Assembly: GCA_963827315.1 (NCBI GenBank)
Contig: CAWHAL010000003.1
Span: forward strand, 30,680 to 94,679
DNA length: 64,000 bases
Source of the DNA: CAVXEF01 sp963827315
GTDB lineage: Bacteria; Planctomycetota; Phycisphaerae; Sedimentisphaerales; Anaerobacaceae
Reading direction: 5' to 3'
In this document: positions 17,797-26,192 of the stretch, piece by piece
Position numbering within the stretch: the first letter of the stretch is position 1
Layout of the letters: every line of letters starts with the position of its first letter
Notes under the pieces: generated by a model
The model's database searches: none
The model's input: only the letters and a program-made list of their open reading frames with translations
What the model was told of the DNA's origin: nothing
Made by a program: the position numbers and the translations under genes

Positions 17797-18231
17797 TTAT
17801 ATTTGATAGTCAGCTTTAGCATAAGTCACTGTTTTGTCAACTAAATCCTGCAGGGTCGTGGATTTTAGGACACGCATAATTGCTGTCTGCAACTGGGCCC
17901 AGAGCAGCCTCGGTGTGCAGTCTGCAGCACGATTGCAGAAGTTGTCATTTTCAACGCATTCAACAATGGTTAGGGGCCCCTCCAGGCAACTGAAGACGCG
18001 GTCAAGTTTGATTTGATTCGGGGGTTTAGCGAGAATGTAGCCGCCTTTAGAACCCCGTACACTTCTGACAAACCCTGCTGCTTTAAGCGTTGCCATCAAT
18101 TGTTCGAGGTATTTTATCGATATGTCTTGGCGACCGGCGATGGTTTTAAGCTGGAGGGGGGCATTGCTTTTATTTAAAGCCAATTCGAGCATAGCTCTTA
18201 CTGCATATCTGGTACGGGTCGAAAGTCTCAC
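17797..18231 (-). CDS. Rrf2-family transcriptional regulator with cysteine cluster motif
   Basis: Winged-helix regulator of 144 residues. The N-terminus MRLSTRTRYAVRAMLEL and the recognition region SIKYLEQLMATLKAAGFV are typical of Rrf2. Cys92, Cys99 and Cys105 form a C-X6-C-X5-C motif, close to the Fe-S-binding triad of IscR, so it may sense Fe-S status. CymR-type cysteine regulators lack the triad. It heads the operon for cysteine, methionine, NAD and Fe-S synthesis, and a candidate operator overlaps its own promoter. Confidence 0.9.
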   Translation of the reverse strand: MRLSTRTRYAVRAMLELALNKSNAPLQLKTIAGRQDISIKYLEQLMATLKAAGFVRSVRGSKGGYILAKPPNQIKLDRVFSCLEGPLTIVECVENDNFCNRAADCTPRLLWAQLQTAIMRVLKSTTLQDLVDKTVTYAKADYQI

Positions 18232-18249
18232 GCCGAATCCCCTTTATTC

Positions 18250-18273
18250 CTACTTAATTAGTAGTGTATTATA
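18250..18273 (-). promoter_or_regulatory. Promoter -10 and candidate Rrf2 operator of the sulfur operon
   Basis: On the minus strand a TATAAT hexamer occupies 18273-18268. A CTGGCA sixteen bases further upstream is a weak -35. Directly downstream, 18264-18250 holds an inverted repeat with arms CTACT and AGTAG around five AT bases. The predicted start of transcription falls inside the repeat, about 30 bases before the regulator's ATG, which would suit repression by the encoded Rrf2 protein. The operator assignment is inference. Confidence 0.5.
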
Positions 18274-18420
18274 CCAGCTTTGCAATTTTTGCCAGGAAAA
18301 AAGCGGAAAAATAAGCGAAAAAAATTGATTTTTTTTCAAGAAAATTGGGTTTTTTGCCGGCCAAACGGCGGCAAACAGGGCAAAAAATTAGTCTTTACCC
18401 GACCTAAACGGTCAATTTAC

Positions 18421-18449
18421 TTGACAGTCTAACTATGTGCAGTTAAAAT
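18421..18449 (+). promoter_or_regulatory. Consensus sigma-70 type promoter for the 803-residue glycosyltransferase
   Basis: TTGACA at 18421-18426 and TAAAAT at 18444-18449 are separated by exactly 17 bases. The expected transcription start is about 43 bases before the ATG at 18499. It is divergent from the rrf2 promoter, and the 150 bases between the two hold A-rich sequence with no gene. Confidence 0.65.
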
Positions 18450-18498
18450 CGGACTGTCTTTCATTGGGGCTACTTTGAATCAAACTGGATATTGAGGG

Positions 18499-20910
18499 AT
18501 GGTAAGAAGTACCACAAAAAAAGTGGCGTTTATCTCTTCCTTCCCGCCACGGAGATGTGGCATAGCGACTTTCACCTCTGACCTAATCAACAGCTTAAAG
18601 AGCTGTGGCAAAGGGCGATTTGAGCCCTTGGTGGTTGCGATACGGCAGGATAATGACCTGAAATACGCTGCGCCGGTGCGGTTTGAGATTCGCCAGGATG
18701 TGAAAAATGACTATATCTGTGCCGCCGACTATGTAAATTTCAGCCATGTCGATGTAGTGTCGATCCAGCATGAGTTCGGTCTGTTCGGTGGTGAGGCGGG
18801 CTCTTACCTGAGCCTGTTGCTGAACAGATTAAATGCGCCGGTCATAACAACACTTCATACCATTCTTGAGGATCCCAGCCCTGCCCATTATAAGTTGATG
18901 ATGGATGTCTGCAGCGCTTCTCATAAAGTCATCACGATGAATGAACAGGGAGTGACTATGCTGCGGGATATTTACGGCGTGTCTGAGAAAAAGATAGAGT
19001 TGATTCCGCACGGCGTACCGGATTTATCTTTCGTTGACAGCAACTACTATAAGCACAAGTTCGGTATGGAGGGCCGAAAGACCATTTTAACGTTCGGGCT
19101 GCTAAGCCCAAACAAGGGCATAGAGATTATGCTAAAGGCCATGCCGGCCATAGTGAAAGCAGAACCATCCGTTTTGTACATAGTGCTGGGTGTTACACAC
19201 CCATCGGTGTTGAAGTACGACGGTGAATCTTACCGGTTCAGCCTTCAGCAAATGGTGAAAGAACTGGGGCTGCAAAAACATGTTATTTTTCACAACCGGT
19301 TCGTAAGTGATGAAGAGCTGTGCAACTTTTTATGTGCGGCCGACCTTTATGTTACCCCATACCTGAACAGGGGACAGTTGACGAGCGGTACGTTGTCTTT
19401 TGCGGTGGGTGCGGGCAAAGCCGTTATCTCGACGTCTTACTGGGCTGCTGTGGAGCTACTGGCCAAGGGACGGGGCAGGCTTGTGGGATTCGGCGACTGC
19501 AAGCAACTGGCTGAAGAGGTGGTCCAGGTACTTCGCGATGATACGCTGTATTACTCTTTACGAAGAAAGGCCTACGACTACGGCAGGTCGAGGACGTGGC
19601 CGAAAATAGGCCCGATTTACTGGAAACTTTTTACCGCAAAGGGGACTTTGGTTCGCGTCGCTACTAAAGCCATACCATCTAAAACAGAAACCATAACCAG
19701 TGTTGAGGTGCCCGAACCATCGCTGGAGCACCTGCAAAAGTTGACCGATGCTACCGGATTGTATCAGCACGCGATATTTACCATTCCAGATCGTAAATGT
19801 GGTTACTGCACGGACGACAATGCGAGGGCTGTGATTACGATGACGAGGTATTACGCGCAATACCCCGAGCCACAGGCACTGCGGCTTTTCGAGACGTATC
19901 TATCCTTTGTTCTTCACTCACAGGACGTTGACGGTTCTGTCAGGAACTTTATGAATTTTGACAGGACTTGGGTAGAACATGAGCCTGAAAACGATGCTTT
20001 CGGCAGGGTGTTGTGGGCACTGGGGACGGTTATGGCGAAGCCGCCTTTGCCATCGCATTTGTCGGTGGCAAAAGAATGCTTCGACAGGTCTGTAGGGTTT
20101 GTCGAAAGGCAGTGCGCCAGGAGTATGGCGTATTCAATACTTGGTATGAGCGATTATCTTAAACAGTTTCCCGGCGTCAGTGATATAAAGCGACGTTTGA
20201 CTGTTGTTGCTGATAAGTTGATGGCGCTGTATGAAAAGAACAGCGACCCGGCGTGGCAGTGGTTTGAGAACAAATTGACCTACGATAATGCTGTTTTGCC
20301 GCATGCGATGTTTGTGGCGGGTCTGACTTTTGAGGACGAAAAATATCTCGACGTTGCAAAAAAGACCTGCGAATTTCTCCTCCAAAACACTTTTACGGGA
20401 GACCATTTCAGCTTCATCGGCAACAACGGATGGTTTAAACGAGGGCAGACAAAAGCGCCGTTCGACCAGCAGCCCATAGAGGCAGCAGGCACCGTTATGA
20501 TGCTAAAAGCCGCTTATGACGCGACCGAAGACCTGAGATTTATTAAGCTGCAGAGAAAGGCCTTCGACTGGTTCTTGGGCGAAAATGATTTGCACATTCC
20601 ACTTTATGATTTCAGGACCAAAGGCTGCTGTGATGGCTTAGGGCCGGGCGGCGTCAACATGAACCAGGGAGCTGAAAGTATTCTGAGCTTTCTGATGAGC
20701 TTGTTGGCGGTGATCGAGAACTACGCTATACTCGATGAAGTTGGTCGCGCTGCCGAGGTATCACCGGAGAGTACATCTTTGTCGGGAGGAGGTGCGGCGC
20801 AACAATCAATGGATTCGACAGGCTCACCACAAGCAGAAGGGCTGGCGTCGATAAAAAGTGTATCCGCTGAAACCAAATCTAAAGAAAACCAAGTTGAAGA
20901 GCTTGCGTAA
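18499..20910 (+). CDS. Two-domain glycosyltransferase (GT4 plus helical glycosidase-like domain)
   Basis: An 803-residue fusion. Residues 1-370 are a GT-B fold family 4 glycosyltransferase, opening KKVAFISSFPPRRCGIATFT, with ELIPHGVPD and the donor-binding region near GTLSFAVGAGKAVIST. Residues about 410-755 look like an alpha/alpha-barrel domain (CGYCTDDNARAVITMTRYYA, WQWFENKLTYDNAVLPHAM) seen in similar bacterial fusions. No signal peptide is present, so it is cytoplasmic. The acceptor is unknown. The last 45 residues are low complexity and contain the repeat-encoded peptide MDSTGSP. Confidence 0.82.
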   Translation: MVRSTTKKVAFISSFPPRRCGIATFTSDLINSLKSCGKGRFEPLVVAIRQDNDLKYAAPVRFEIRQDVKNDYICAADYVNFSHVDVVSIQHEFGLFGGEAGSYLSLLLNRLNAPVITTLHTILEDPSPAHYKLMMDVCSASHKVITMNEQGVTMLRDIYGVSEKKIELIPHGVPDLSFVDSNYYKHKFGMEGRKTILTFGLLSPNKGIEIMLKAMPAIVKAEPSVLYIVLGVTHPSVLKYDGESYRFSLQQMVKELGLQKHVIFHNRFVSDEELCNFLCAADLYVTPYLNRGQLTSGTLSFAVGAGKAVISTSYWAAVELLAKGRGRLVGFGDCKQLAEEVVQVLRDDTLYYSLRRKAYDYGRSRTWPKIGPIYWKLFTAKGTLVRVATKAIPSKTETITSVEVPEPSLEHLQKLTDATGLYQHAIFTIPDRKCGYCTDDNARAVITMTRYYAQYPEPQALRLFETYLSFVLHSQDVDGSVRNFMNFDRTWVEHEPENDAFGRVLWALGTVMAKPPLPSHLSVAKECFDRSVGFVERQCARSMAYSILGMSDYLKQFPGVSDIKRRLTVVADKLMALYEKNSDPAWQWFENKLTYDNAVLPHAMFVAGLTFEDEKYLDVAKKTCEFLLQNTFTGDHFSFIGNNGWFKRGQTKAPFDQQPIEAAGTVMMLKAAYDATEDLRFIKLQRKAFDWFLGENDLHIPLYDFRTKGCCDGLGPGGVNMNQGAESILSFLMSLLAVIENYAILDEVGRAAEVSPESTSLSGGGAAQQSMDSTGSPQAEGLASIKSVSAETKSKENQVEELA
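20807..20830 (+). repeat. Dispersed 24-bp repeat, copy inside a CDS
   Basis: Core GGATTCGACAGGCTCACC, preceded by CAAT. It lies in frame in the last 40 codons of the glycosyltransferase gene and encodes MDSTGSP. The other close copies are at 21233 and 26143, in the same orientation. Confidence 0.8.
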
Positions 20911-20924
20911 GGCCAAAGGCCTTA
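20908..20924. terminator. Hairpin at the glycosyltransferase stop codon
   Basis: A perfect 7-bp inverted repeat, TAAGGCC-AAA-GGCCTTA, begins at the stop codon itself. No strong T-run follows on either strand, so it is only a possible terminator between two converging transcripts. Confidence 0.4.
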
Positions 20925-20978
20925 GTTTCTGAAGGCGCCATAAAATAAAATCCCTCGCAATTGAATAGGTGGCTTATG

Positions 20979-21122
20979 CTATTTTCCTCCTCCCCCACCC
21001 AAGACTTCGGCGCCCTTCTGGCCTGTCCACTTAATATCGCCGCCTATACCCTGGACAGTTTGGCTTATTGACGAAAAGCTCAGGATAATTAAAATAACAT
21101 ACAAGATTATTTTCTTTACCAT
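20979..21122 (-). CDS. Small exported peptide with Gly-rich end
   Basis: A 47-codon frame. The peptide starts MVKKIILYVILIILSFSSIS, a textbook signal sequence with two lysines and a hydrophobic core, and ends with about 25 residues including IKWTGQKGAEVLGGGGGK. A good ribosome site (AAGGAAG) lies about ten bases before the ATG. The mature peptide would be only 25 or so residues. I do not recognise a family. It lies alone between the glycosyltransferase and exonuclease III genes on the opposite strand. Confidence 0.55.
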   Translation of the reverse strand: MVKKIILYVILIILSFSSISQTVQGIGGDIKWTGQKGAEVLGGGGGK

Positions 21123-21232
21123 TTTCTTAAACTTCCTTTTATTGCTGATAAGTTCAGTTCAAAACAGTATTCGAAGATATTGTAGAAAACTATGGATGCC
21201 TATAATACTATACATCCTTTTGGCGACCTTAC

Positions 21233-21256
21233 CAATGGATTCGGCAGGCTCACCAC
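21233..21256 (+). repeat. Dispersed 24-bp repeat, intergenic copy
   Basis: CAATGGATTCGGCAGGCTCA plus CCAC, one base different from the copy at 20807. It shares two further flanking bases upstream and ATAA downstream with the 26143 copy. It lies about 90 bases before the exonuclease III gene. Confidence 0.8.
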
Positions 21257-21345
21257 ATAATACGATTTATTGCATTTGGCAGGTCCATATAATACTATCG
21301 GACAAGTAATTAAGCTCACAACAATTTATGACGGGGACAACTTAA

Positions 21346-22116
21346 ATGAAAATTGCCAGTTTCAACGTTAATTCATTACGCATCCGATTGCCACGGGTGA
21401 TTGACTGGCTTGCAGAAAATAAGCCGGATGTTTTGTGCGTTCAGGAAACCAAGGTTCAGGATGTTGATTTTCCGACCGAAGCCTTTGGGAAGACGAGGTA
21501 CAAGTATGTTTTCAAAGGTCAGAAGAGCTATAACGGCGTAGCTATTTTCAGTAAAACCGAAATCAAAAACGTAAGATTCGGCTTGGCCAGTGCGCCTAAA
21601 GACGAGGCTCGCCTGATTACGGCTGAAATTGCCGGCATTGTCGTCATCAATACTTATATCCCGCAGGGCTACTTGCCTGAATCTGAGAAGTTTCAATACA
21701 AGTTGAAATGGTTCGAACGACTGTTAAAATTTTTCAAGAAGAATTTTGACCCCGCTGACCCAATCGTGTGGGTGGGTGACTTCAATGTAGCACCACAGCC
21801 AATCGATGTATATGACCCTAAAGGGTTGTTGGGGCACGTTTGCTTTTGTCCGGAAGTTACGCAGGCTCTGAATAAGGTTGTCCAATGGGGATTTGTCGAT
21901 TTATTTAGACTGCACTGCAGCGAGGCTGGGCAGTATACGTTCTGGGATTACAGGATGCCAAATTCGTTTAAGCGCAATCTCGGTTGGCGATTGGACCATA
22001 TAATGGCTACGAAACCACTGGCGGGAAAGTGCACGAATTGTTATATAGACAAAGAGCCGAGGGCAGCGGAAAAGCCGAGCGACCACACCCCCATTGTCGC
22101 GGAGTTCGACTGGTGA
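21346..22116 (+). CDS. xthA: Exodeoxyribonuclease III
   Basis: AP endonuclease and 3'-5' exonuclease of base excision repair, 256 residues. Family landmarks are MKIASFNVNSLRIRLP at the start, the metal ligand glutamate in CVQETKV, VGDFNVAP, the GWRLDHIMAT segment and the catalytic SDHTPIV near the end. It is cytoplasmic. The gene ends two bases from the convergent HEAT-repeat gene, so no terminator separates them. Confidence 0.95.
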   Translation: MKIASFNVNSLRIRLPRVIDWLAENKPDVLCVQETKVQDVDFPTEAFGKTRYKYVFKGQKSYNGVAIFSKTEIKNVRFGLASAPKDEARLITAEIAGIVVINTYIPQGYLPESEKFQYKLKWFERLLKFFKKNFDPADPIVWVGDFNVAPQPIDVYDPKGLLGHVCFCPEVTQALNKVVQWGFVDLFRLHCSEAGQYTFWDYRMPNSFKRNLGWRLDHIMATKPLAGKCTNCYIDKEPRAAEKPSDHTPIVAEFDW

Positions 22117-22118
22117 AA

Positions 22119-22784
22119 TCAGTTTCCTTCTAATTTCTTGATTGACTGGTCGGCTTCTTTGCGAACATCCTCACTTGGGTCTTCCACCCTTGCTTTTTCG
22201 AGGGCAGGGAGGGCTTTTGTGTTCTTTACTTTTCCGAACGACCGTGCAGCTTCTTTTCGCAGTTCGGGGTCAGGGTCCGAAAGCAAAACATTCTCAAGGG
22301 CGTATCTAACGTTATCGTCAAAAGAAAATCCAGCCAATTCGGCTATCGCTTCCCTGCGCTGCTCTTTGTCTGGCGTCTGGAGCTGTTTGAGAAGCTCGCT
22401 TTTTTTGTATTGCAGGTTCATGTTCAATTGGAGCGTGCTTTCATCGAACCCCTGCGGCTGTACAACCACCGTTTGTTTTTCAATTACTGCCGGCGTTCTT
22501 TCAATTACCGTCGGCGGAGTAACAACATAATAATCCGGCCCCCGGTCGTACCAGTATCCACCGCCGACAATAACGGTTTCCCTATACGGATAATAGTACC
22601 GCCAAGGCGGTCCGAAGTAATAGGGATGATGATAAAACCCGTAACCGGGACGGAAGCCATGATGAAAACCCGGATGACCACCAAAACCAACGCCTATATA
22701 TACATTGGGGCGTGCTAAAGCCGCATTCGACAATCCAATCAGCAAACTTACTGCTACTATTAACATATATTTTAACGTTTTCAT
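22119..22784 (-). CDS. Secreted Gly/Tyr/His-rich protein with HEAT repeats
   Basis: A 221-residue protein with a signal peptide (about 1-24, ending SNAALA). Residues 25-85 are rich in Gly, Tyr, His and Pro (GVGFGGHPGFHHGFRPGYGF). After a short linker, residues about 120-218 form two to three HEAT-like helical repeats (EQRREAIAELAGF, DPDPELRKEAARSFGKVKN, DPSEDVRKEADQSI). HEAT units usually mediate protein contacts. The low-complexity part resembles surface or matrix proteins. No specific function is assigned. Confidence 0.75.
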   Translation of the reverse strand: MKTLKYMLIVAVSLLIGLSNAALARPNVYIGVGFGGHPGFHHGFRPGYGFYHHPYYFGPPWRYYYPYRETVIVGGGYWYDRGPDYYVVTPPTVIERTPAVIEKQTVVVQPQGFDESTLQLNMNLQYKKSELLKQLQTPDKEQRREAIAELAGFSFDDNVRYALENVLLSDPDPELRKEAARSFGKVKNTKALPALEKARVEDPSEDVRKEADQSIKKLEGN

Positions 22785-23040
22785 CTTTATCCTTCCTTAA
22801 CTTACGCTTATCCTAACTTTTCTACTGAAAAATCGGCCTTTATGTTCAGCCGTTTTTTCACAGATTTAGACGCTCTTGACCTCCCTTTTATTGCGAATAA
22901 CGCTAAAAAAATTATACCATTCTGGCTATAAGACGGAATCCGACTGCAGGATGAAAATGTACTAATGATCAAGCTTACCTGCCGCCATGAAGCGTAGCGG
23001 AATGGCTCTCAGGTGAAGCACCTTGTTATCGGGTTTGAAC

Positions 23041-23511
23041 TCATTTGTAGTTCTGTGTAAGGCATGACGCATCTTGAATTCGTGACGCAATATTGGCAAA
23101 CTGAGTTTTCTTGAGGCCACGACGGAATACCACATGATGTTGCTCTTGGCCATCGTGACCGATTCCAGTGATACGCAGAAATGGCACGGTCCAGATCGAG
23201 CCGCCGACTTGGCACGATTTGAAACGGCCAGAGAGGTCGTATTCCCAGCTTCCAGGGTTACTTAAAGCGGCAAGGTCAACCTCGCTTGCCAAACGTTTTA
23301 CTCTACTTCCATCCGTAAGAGCTGCTACCAGCGGCCCAAGGAATAGTGCCGTTCCCCAAACACTGGCAGATCCGCTCTTCCCGGATGACAGAAACATAAT
23401 TTGCTTAGTAGTCAACAACAGTTTTCCGATGTAGTGCTTGGATACGTTGTGGATGAGCTTCGGCCCTAGATTTGTCCTAGCCTCAACTTCAAACAGAATC
23501 TCTTCTTCCAT
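23041..23511 (-). CDS. Hypothetical protein, possible PH/GRAM-like fold
   Basis: A 156-residue cytoplasmic protein with no signal peptide. The segment GKLLLTTKQIMFLSSGKSG (about 30-48) resembles the first strands of PH- or GRAM-like domains, but I cannot place it in a family with confidence. One hydrophobic stretch (GTALFLGPLVAALT, about 53-66) may be buried or membrane-associated. GGGAAGG precedes the ATG. The gene stands alone, and the 22785-23040 region downstream shows no other gene. Confidence 0.55.
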   Translation of the reverse strand: MEEEILFEVEARTNLGPKLIHNVSKHYIGKLLLTTKQIMFLSSGKSGSASVWGTALFLGPLVAALTDGSRVKRLASEVDLAALSNPGSWEYDLSGRFKSCQVGGSIWTVPFLRITGIGHDGQEQHHVVFRRGLKKTQFANIASRIQDASCLTQNYK

Positions 23512-23669
23512 TGTGCCTTCCCGCTAACCCATGATTTATGGTTTTCAGATAAAAGCGATTTCTGGGCCTTATTCCACATAATACTCCAAACCAGAATGGC
23601 AATAAGTCAAATTATATCAATATCTTAGCGAACATCCTACCCTGTCCGCCGGGGCGGTTTTCAAGAAAC

Positions 23670-23740
23670 CTGGGGTACTAGGATTCGGACCTAGACTAAC
23701 TGATCCAGAGTCAGTTGTGCTACCATTACACTATACCCCA
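23670..23740 (-). tRNA. tRNA-Gln (anticodon CTG)
   Basis: A 71-nt tRNA on the minus strand. The acceptor stem pairs TGGGGTA with TACCCCA, followed by discriminator G, as usual for tRNA-Gln. The anticodon arm is ACTGA-CTCTGGA-TCAGT, giving CTG, which reads CAG. CCA is not encoded. Just upstream (about 23758-23785 on the plus strand) is the stutter GCTCGATACTGGATACTCGA. The rest of 23512-23906 holds no gene. Confidence 0.96.
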
Positions 23741-23906
23741 AAAATCGCATTGTTGATGCTCGATACTGGATACTCGATTAGGAATCGAACATTGGCAAAT
23801 TTGAACTTACCTTACAAAAAACAGGTCTATATTGCAAGAAAATAAGGGCTGCTTTAATCACCAAGAGCGAGCAGTTGGCTGGTCACCGATATGTGCAGAC
23901 ATATTT

Positions 23907-25001
23907 TTATTGGCTTTGCGGTTTCGCAGGTGTTTTCAGGTAAAAGCCTATGCAGGGCAGTTGCAATTTCTGGCCGCCTTTTATATTTACGAAGAATATG
24001 TCCTTGAACACCTTCTGGTTGGCCTGTGGCGGCGGAGGGGTAATTTTAAGTTCGAGCTTATAGCGATTACCTATTTTTTCCCGGTTCGGGACAGTCATAA
24101 TATTGTTCTGTGAAGAGACCGAGTCGATATCGAAATCCTCATTATAGTTGCTGAGCACCCATATTTCCCTTGTCAGCGGTTTTGCGGGTTCGGCCTTTAA
24201 GATGATAATTTTCTCTGGCGAAATACTAAACTTCTGCAGAACGGTGAACGGTATGGTAATTCCGCCAGCGGGGGTATTGGTCAGGGTGATATCGACATGT
24301 CCGCTGGGGGTTTTGCTGAGTTTGGCCATATCGACCTTCGGCTGGAGGACGAAAGTTGTTTTTTTCTCCGGCTCATTATAATCGGCGGTTATGAGGTCAT
24401 TTGTCGATATGAAGCTTTTTATGGCAAACGGCTGGTTATCAAGACTTTTGATTGTGATTTGAGGACAAGCGGCGTTTTTGAGCGAAAGGTTCAGTATTCT
24501 GGGCTTATAATCCACTTTCAGGGAGACATTGGCCTTTACAGTGAGCTGGATTTTGGGATTGGTTTTGTCATTACTCGAGACATATAGGTGTTTCTCTATT
24601 GAGTCCGGGCGCTTACCTGCATTATAACCGACTTTCAATGTACCACTTTCGCCCGGGGCGTATTCCTTTTTCTGGAGTGTATACGGGGTACAACCACAGG
24701 TTTTGCTCACCTCTGTTATTATCAGTAAATCGTCTCCGGTGTTTGTGAAGTTAAAATCACAAGTGTTTTTTGAGTTTATACCAACATTACCGAAGTCATA
24801 GACCAACTTTTCAAAGGTGATTTGTGGGCCCTTTCTGCCGGCAGATAAATCCTGAACTTTTGCGGGGGCGGCTGTCGGCGCAGTTGCCTGCGGTGTCGTT
24901 TGGGATTCTTCTGTGGCGACGGCGTTCTGCTGGCAGCCGGGCTGTAACAATAAAACATAACAAACCCCAAAAATCGTCGGGAACAAGTATTTGCGGCCCA
25001 T
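23907..25001 (-). CDS. DUF1573-type lipoprotein
   Basis: A 364-residue exported protein with a lipobox (LLLQPGC, acylation on about Cys23) and a low-complexity Ala/Thr linker. Residues about 60-165 match DUF1573: ITFEKLVYDFGNVG, TNTGDDLLIITEVSKTCGCT and the VSSNDKTNPKIQLTV strand. The CGC motif is characteristic. The remainder is beta-rich, with repeated Ig-like units. Such proteins are common in planctomycetes, and their role is unknown. TTGGAGAG provides the ribosome site. Confidence 0.85.
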   Translation of the reverse strand: MGRKYLFPTIFGVCYVLLLQPGCQQNAVATEESQTTPQATAPTAAPAKVQDLSAGRKGPQITFEKLVYDFGNVGINSKNTCDFNFTNTGDDLLIITEVSKTCGCTPYTLQKKEYAPGESGTLKVGYNAGKRPDSIEKHLYVSSNDKTNPKIQLTVKANVSLKVDYKPRILNLSLKNAACPQITIKSLDNQPFAIKSFISTNDLITADYNEPEKKTTFVLQPKVDMAKLSKTPSGHVDITLTNTPAGGITIPFTVLQKFSISPEKIIILKAEPAKPLTREIWVLSNYNEDFDIDSVSSQNNIMTVPNREKIGNRYKLELKITPPPPQANQKVFKDIFFVNIKGGQKLQLPCIGFYLKTPAKPQSQ

Positions 25002-25121
25002 ATTTCGCTCTCCAAGACCAAACTGTGATTAAGTTTTTGGTTAATCGAAGGTTTTTAGTTTAACCGGAAGTGGTTTGCAAGACAAGGAATTTTTGGTTTT
25101 AAGATTACAATTGGTGGTCTC

Positions 25122-25150
25122 TTGCAAAAGCGGCGCTAAACCATTACTAT
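25122..25150 (+). promoter_or_regulatory. Candidate promoter of the glycan cluster
   Basis: TTGCAA at 25122-25127 and TACTAT at 25145-25150 are 17 bases apart. The first gene of the cluster starts at 25185 with TAGGGAG as ribosome site. This is the only plausible promoter seen before the run of overlapping glycan genes. Confidence 0.45.
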
Positions 25151-25184
25151 AGTGTGACAAGAGCGATTTGGTAGGGAGTAAATT

Positions 25185-26192
25185 ATGGATAGACAGCACC
25201 CCGTGGTTTCGATAGTTGTGCCGGTGCTCAATGAGCAGGATAATATCGGCACACTTTATGAGCAAATTAAACAGAGCCTGGCTGACAAATATGACTATGA
25301 GATGATATTTGTCGACGACGGCAGCACAGACGACAGCTTCACGATATTATCCCGCCTGCAAAGCGATGACCGGCGAGTTCGGGTTATTCGCTTTCGCAAG
25401 AACTTTGGCCAAACGGCGGCTTTAAGCGCCGGTTTCGATTACGCGCAGGGTGAGACAGTCGTAGCCCTCGACGCCGACCTTCAAAACGACCCTGCAGACA
25501 TACCCAAGATGATTGCCAAACTCGACGAGGGATTCGATGTTGTAAGCGGCTGGAGAAAAAAAAGGCACGACAGCGTCATCACGAGATTATTGCCCTCTAT
25601 GATTGCCAATTGGCTTATTGCCAGGATTACGGGAGTGAAACTGCACGACTTCGGCTGTACCCTTAAAGCTTATCGGCGGGAAATTATCGCGGAAACAAGA
25701 CTCTACGGCGAAATGCATCGATTCATTCCGGCACTTGCGAGTTGGAGTGGAGCGAGGATATGCGAGATGGTGGTCAACCACAGGCCGAGAACTGTCGGGA
25801 CCGGCAAGTACGGCCTGGGACGAACATTCAAGGTGATTCTCGACCTTATAACTGTAAAATTTCTGGGTTCATTTTCCACCAAACCAATCTATATTTTTGG
25901 GGGTCTGGGTGTTTTGTGTGGAGGCGTCGCAGTTGTTTGCGGCGGGGTTGTGCTCTATCAAAAATTTATCTCCGTGCAACAGTTGGCTATGAACAGAAAT
26001 CCGCTGCTGGTGCTTACGGCCATGCTCGTAACGGCTGCGATTCAGTTTATTTTGATGGGTCTGCTCGCTGAACTTTTAGTCCGGACGTATCACGAATCGC
26101 AGAACCGCCCAACTTATGTTATCAAGGAGGTTCTGGGATTTCCAATGGATTCGACAGGCTCACCATATAAGGTAGGCGGAGACCGACGATGA
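25185..26192 (+). CDS. Family 2 glycosyltransferase, polyprenyl-phosphate sugar type (GtrB/ArnC-like)
   Basis: A 335-residue GT2 enzyme likely to move a sugar from a nucleotide donor to a polyprenyl phosphate. The GT-A domain (about 1-220) shows IVVPVLNEQDNIGTLY, FVDDGSTDDSF and the metal-binding ALDADLQNDPADIP. Two membrane helices follow (about 228-255 and 275-300), as in GtrB-like proteins. The last 15 residues include MDSTGSP, encoded by a dispersed repeat. Its product would suit the membrane transferase encoded next, which overlaps by four bases. Confidence 0.9.
   Translation: MDRQHPVVSIVVPVLNEQDNIGTLYEQIKQSLADKYDYEMIFVDDGSTDDSFTILSRLQSDDRRVRVIRFRKNFGQTAALSAGFDYAQGETVVALDADLQNDPADIPKMIAKLDEGFDVVSGWRKKRHDSVITRLLPSMIANWLIARITGVKLHDFGCTLKAYRREIIAETRLYGEMHRFIPALASWSGARICEMVVNHRPRTVGTGKYGLGRTFKVILDLITVKFLGSFSTKPIYIFGGLGVLCGGVAVVCGGVVLYQKFISVQQLAMNRNPLLVLTAMLVTAAIQFILMGLLAELLVRTYHESQNRPTYVIKEVLGFPMDSTGSPYKVGGDRR
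26143..26166 (+). repeat. Dispersed 24-bp repeat, copy inside a CDS
   Basis: CAATGGATTCGACAGGCTCA plus CCAT, in frame near the 3' end of the GT2 gene, encoding MDSTGSP. The match extends outside the core to the intergenic copy at 21233 (CC before, ATAA after). Confidence 0.8.
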
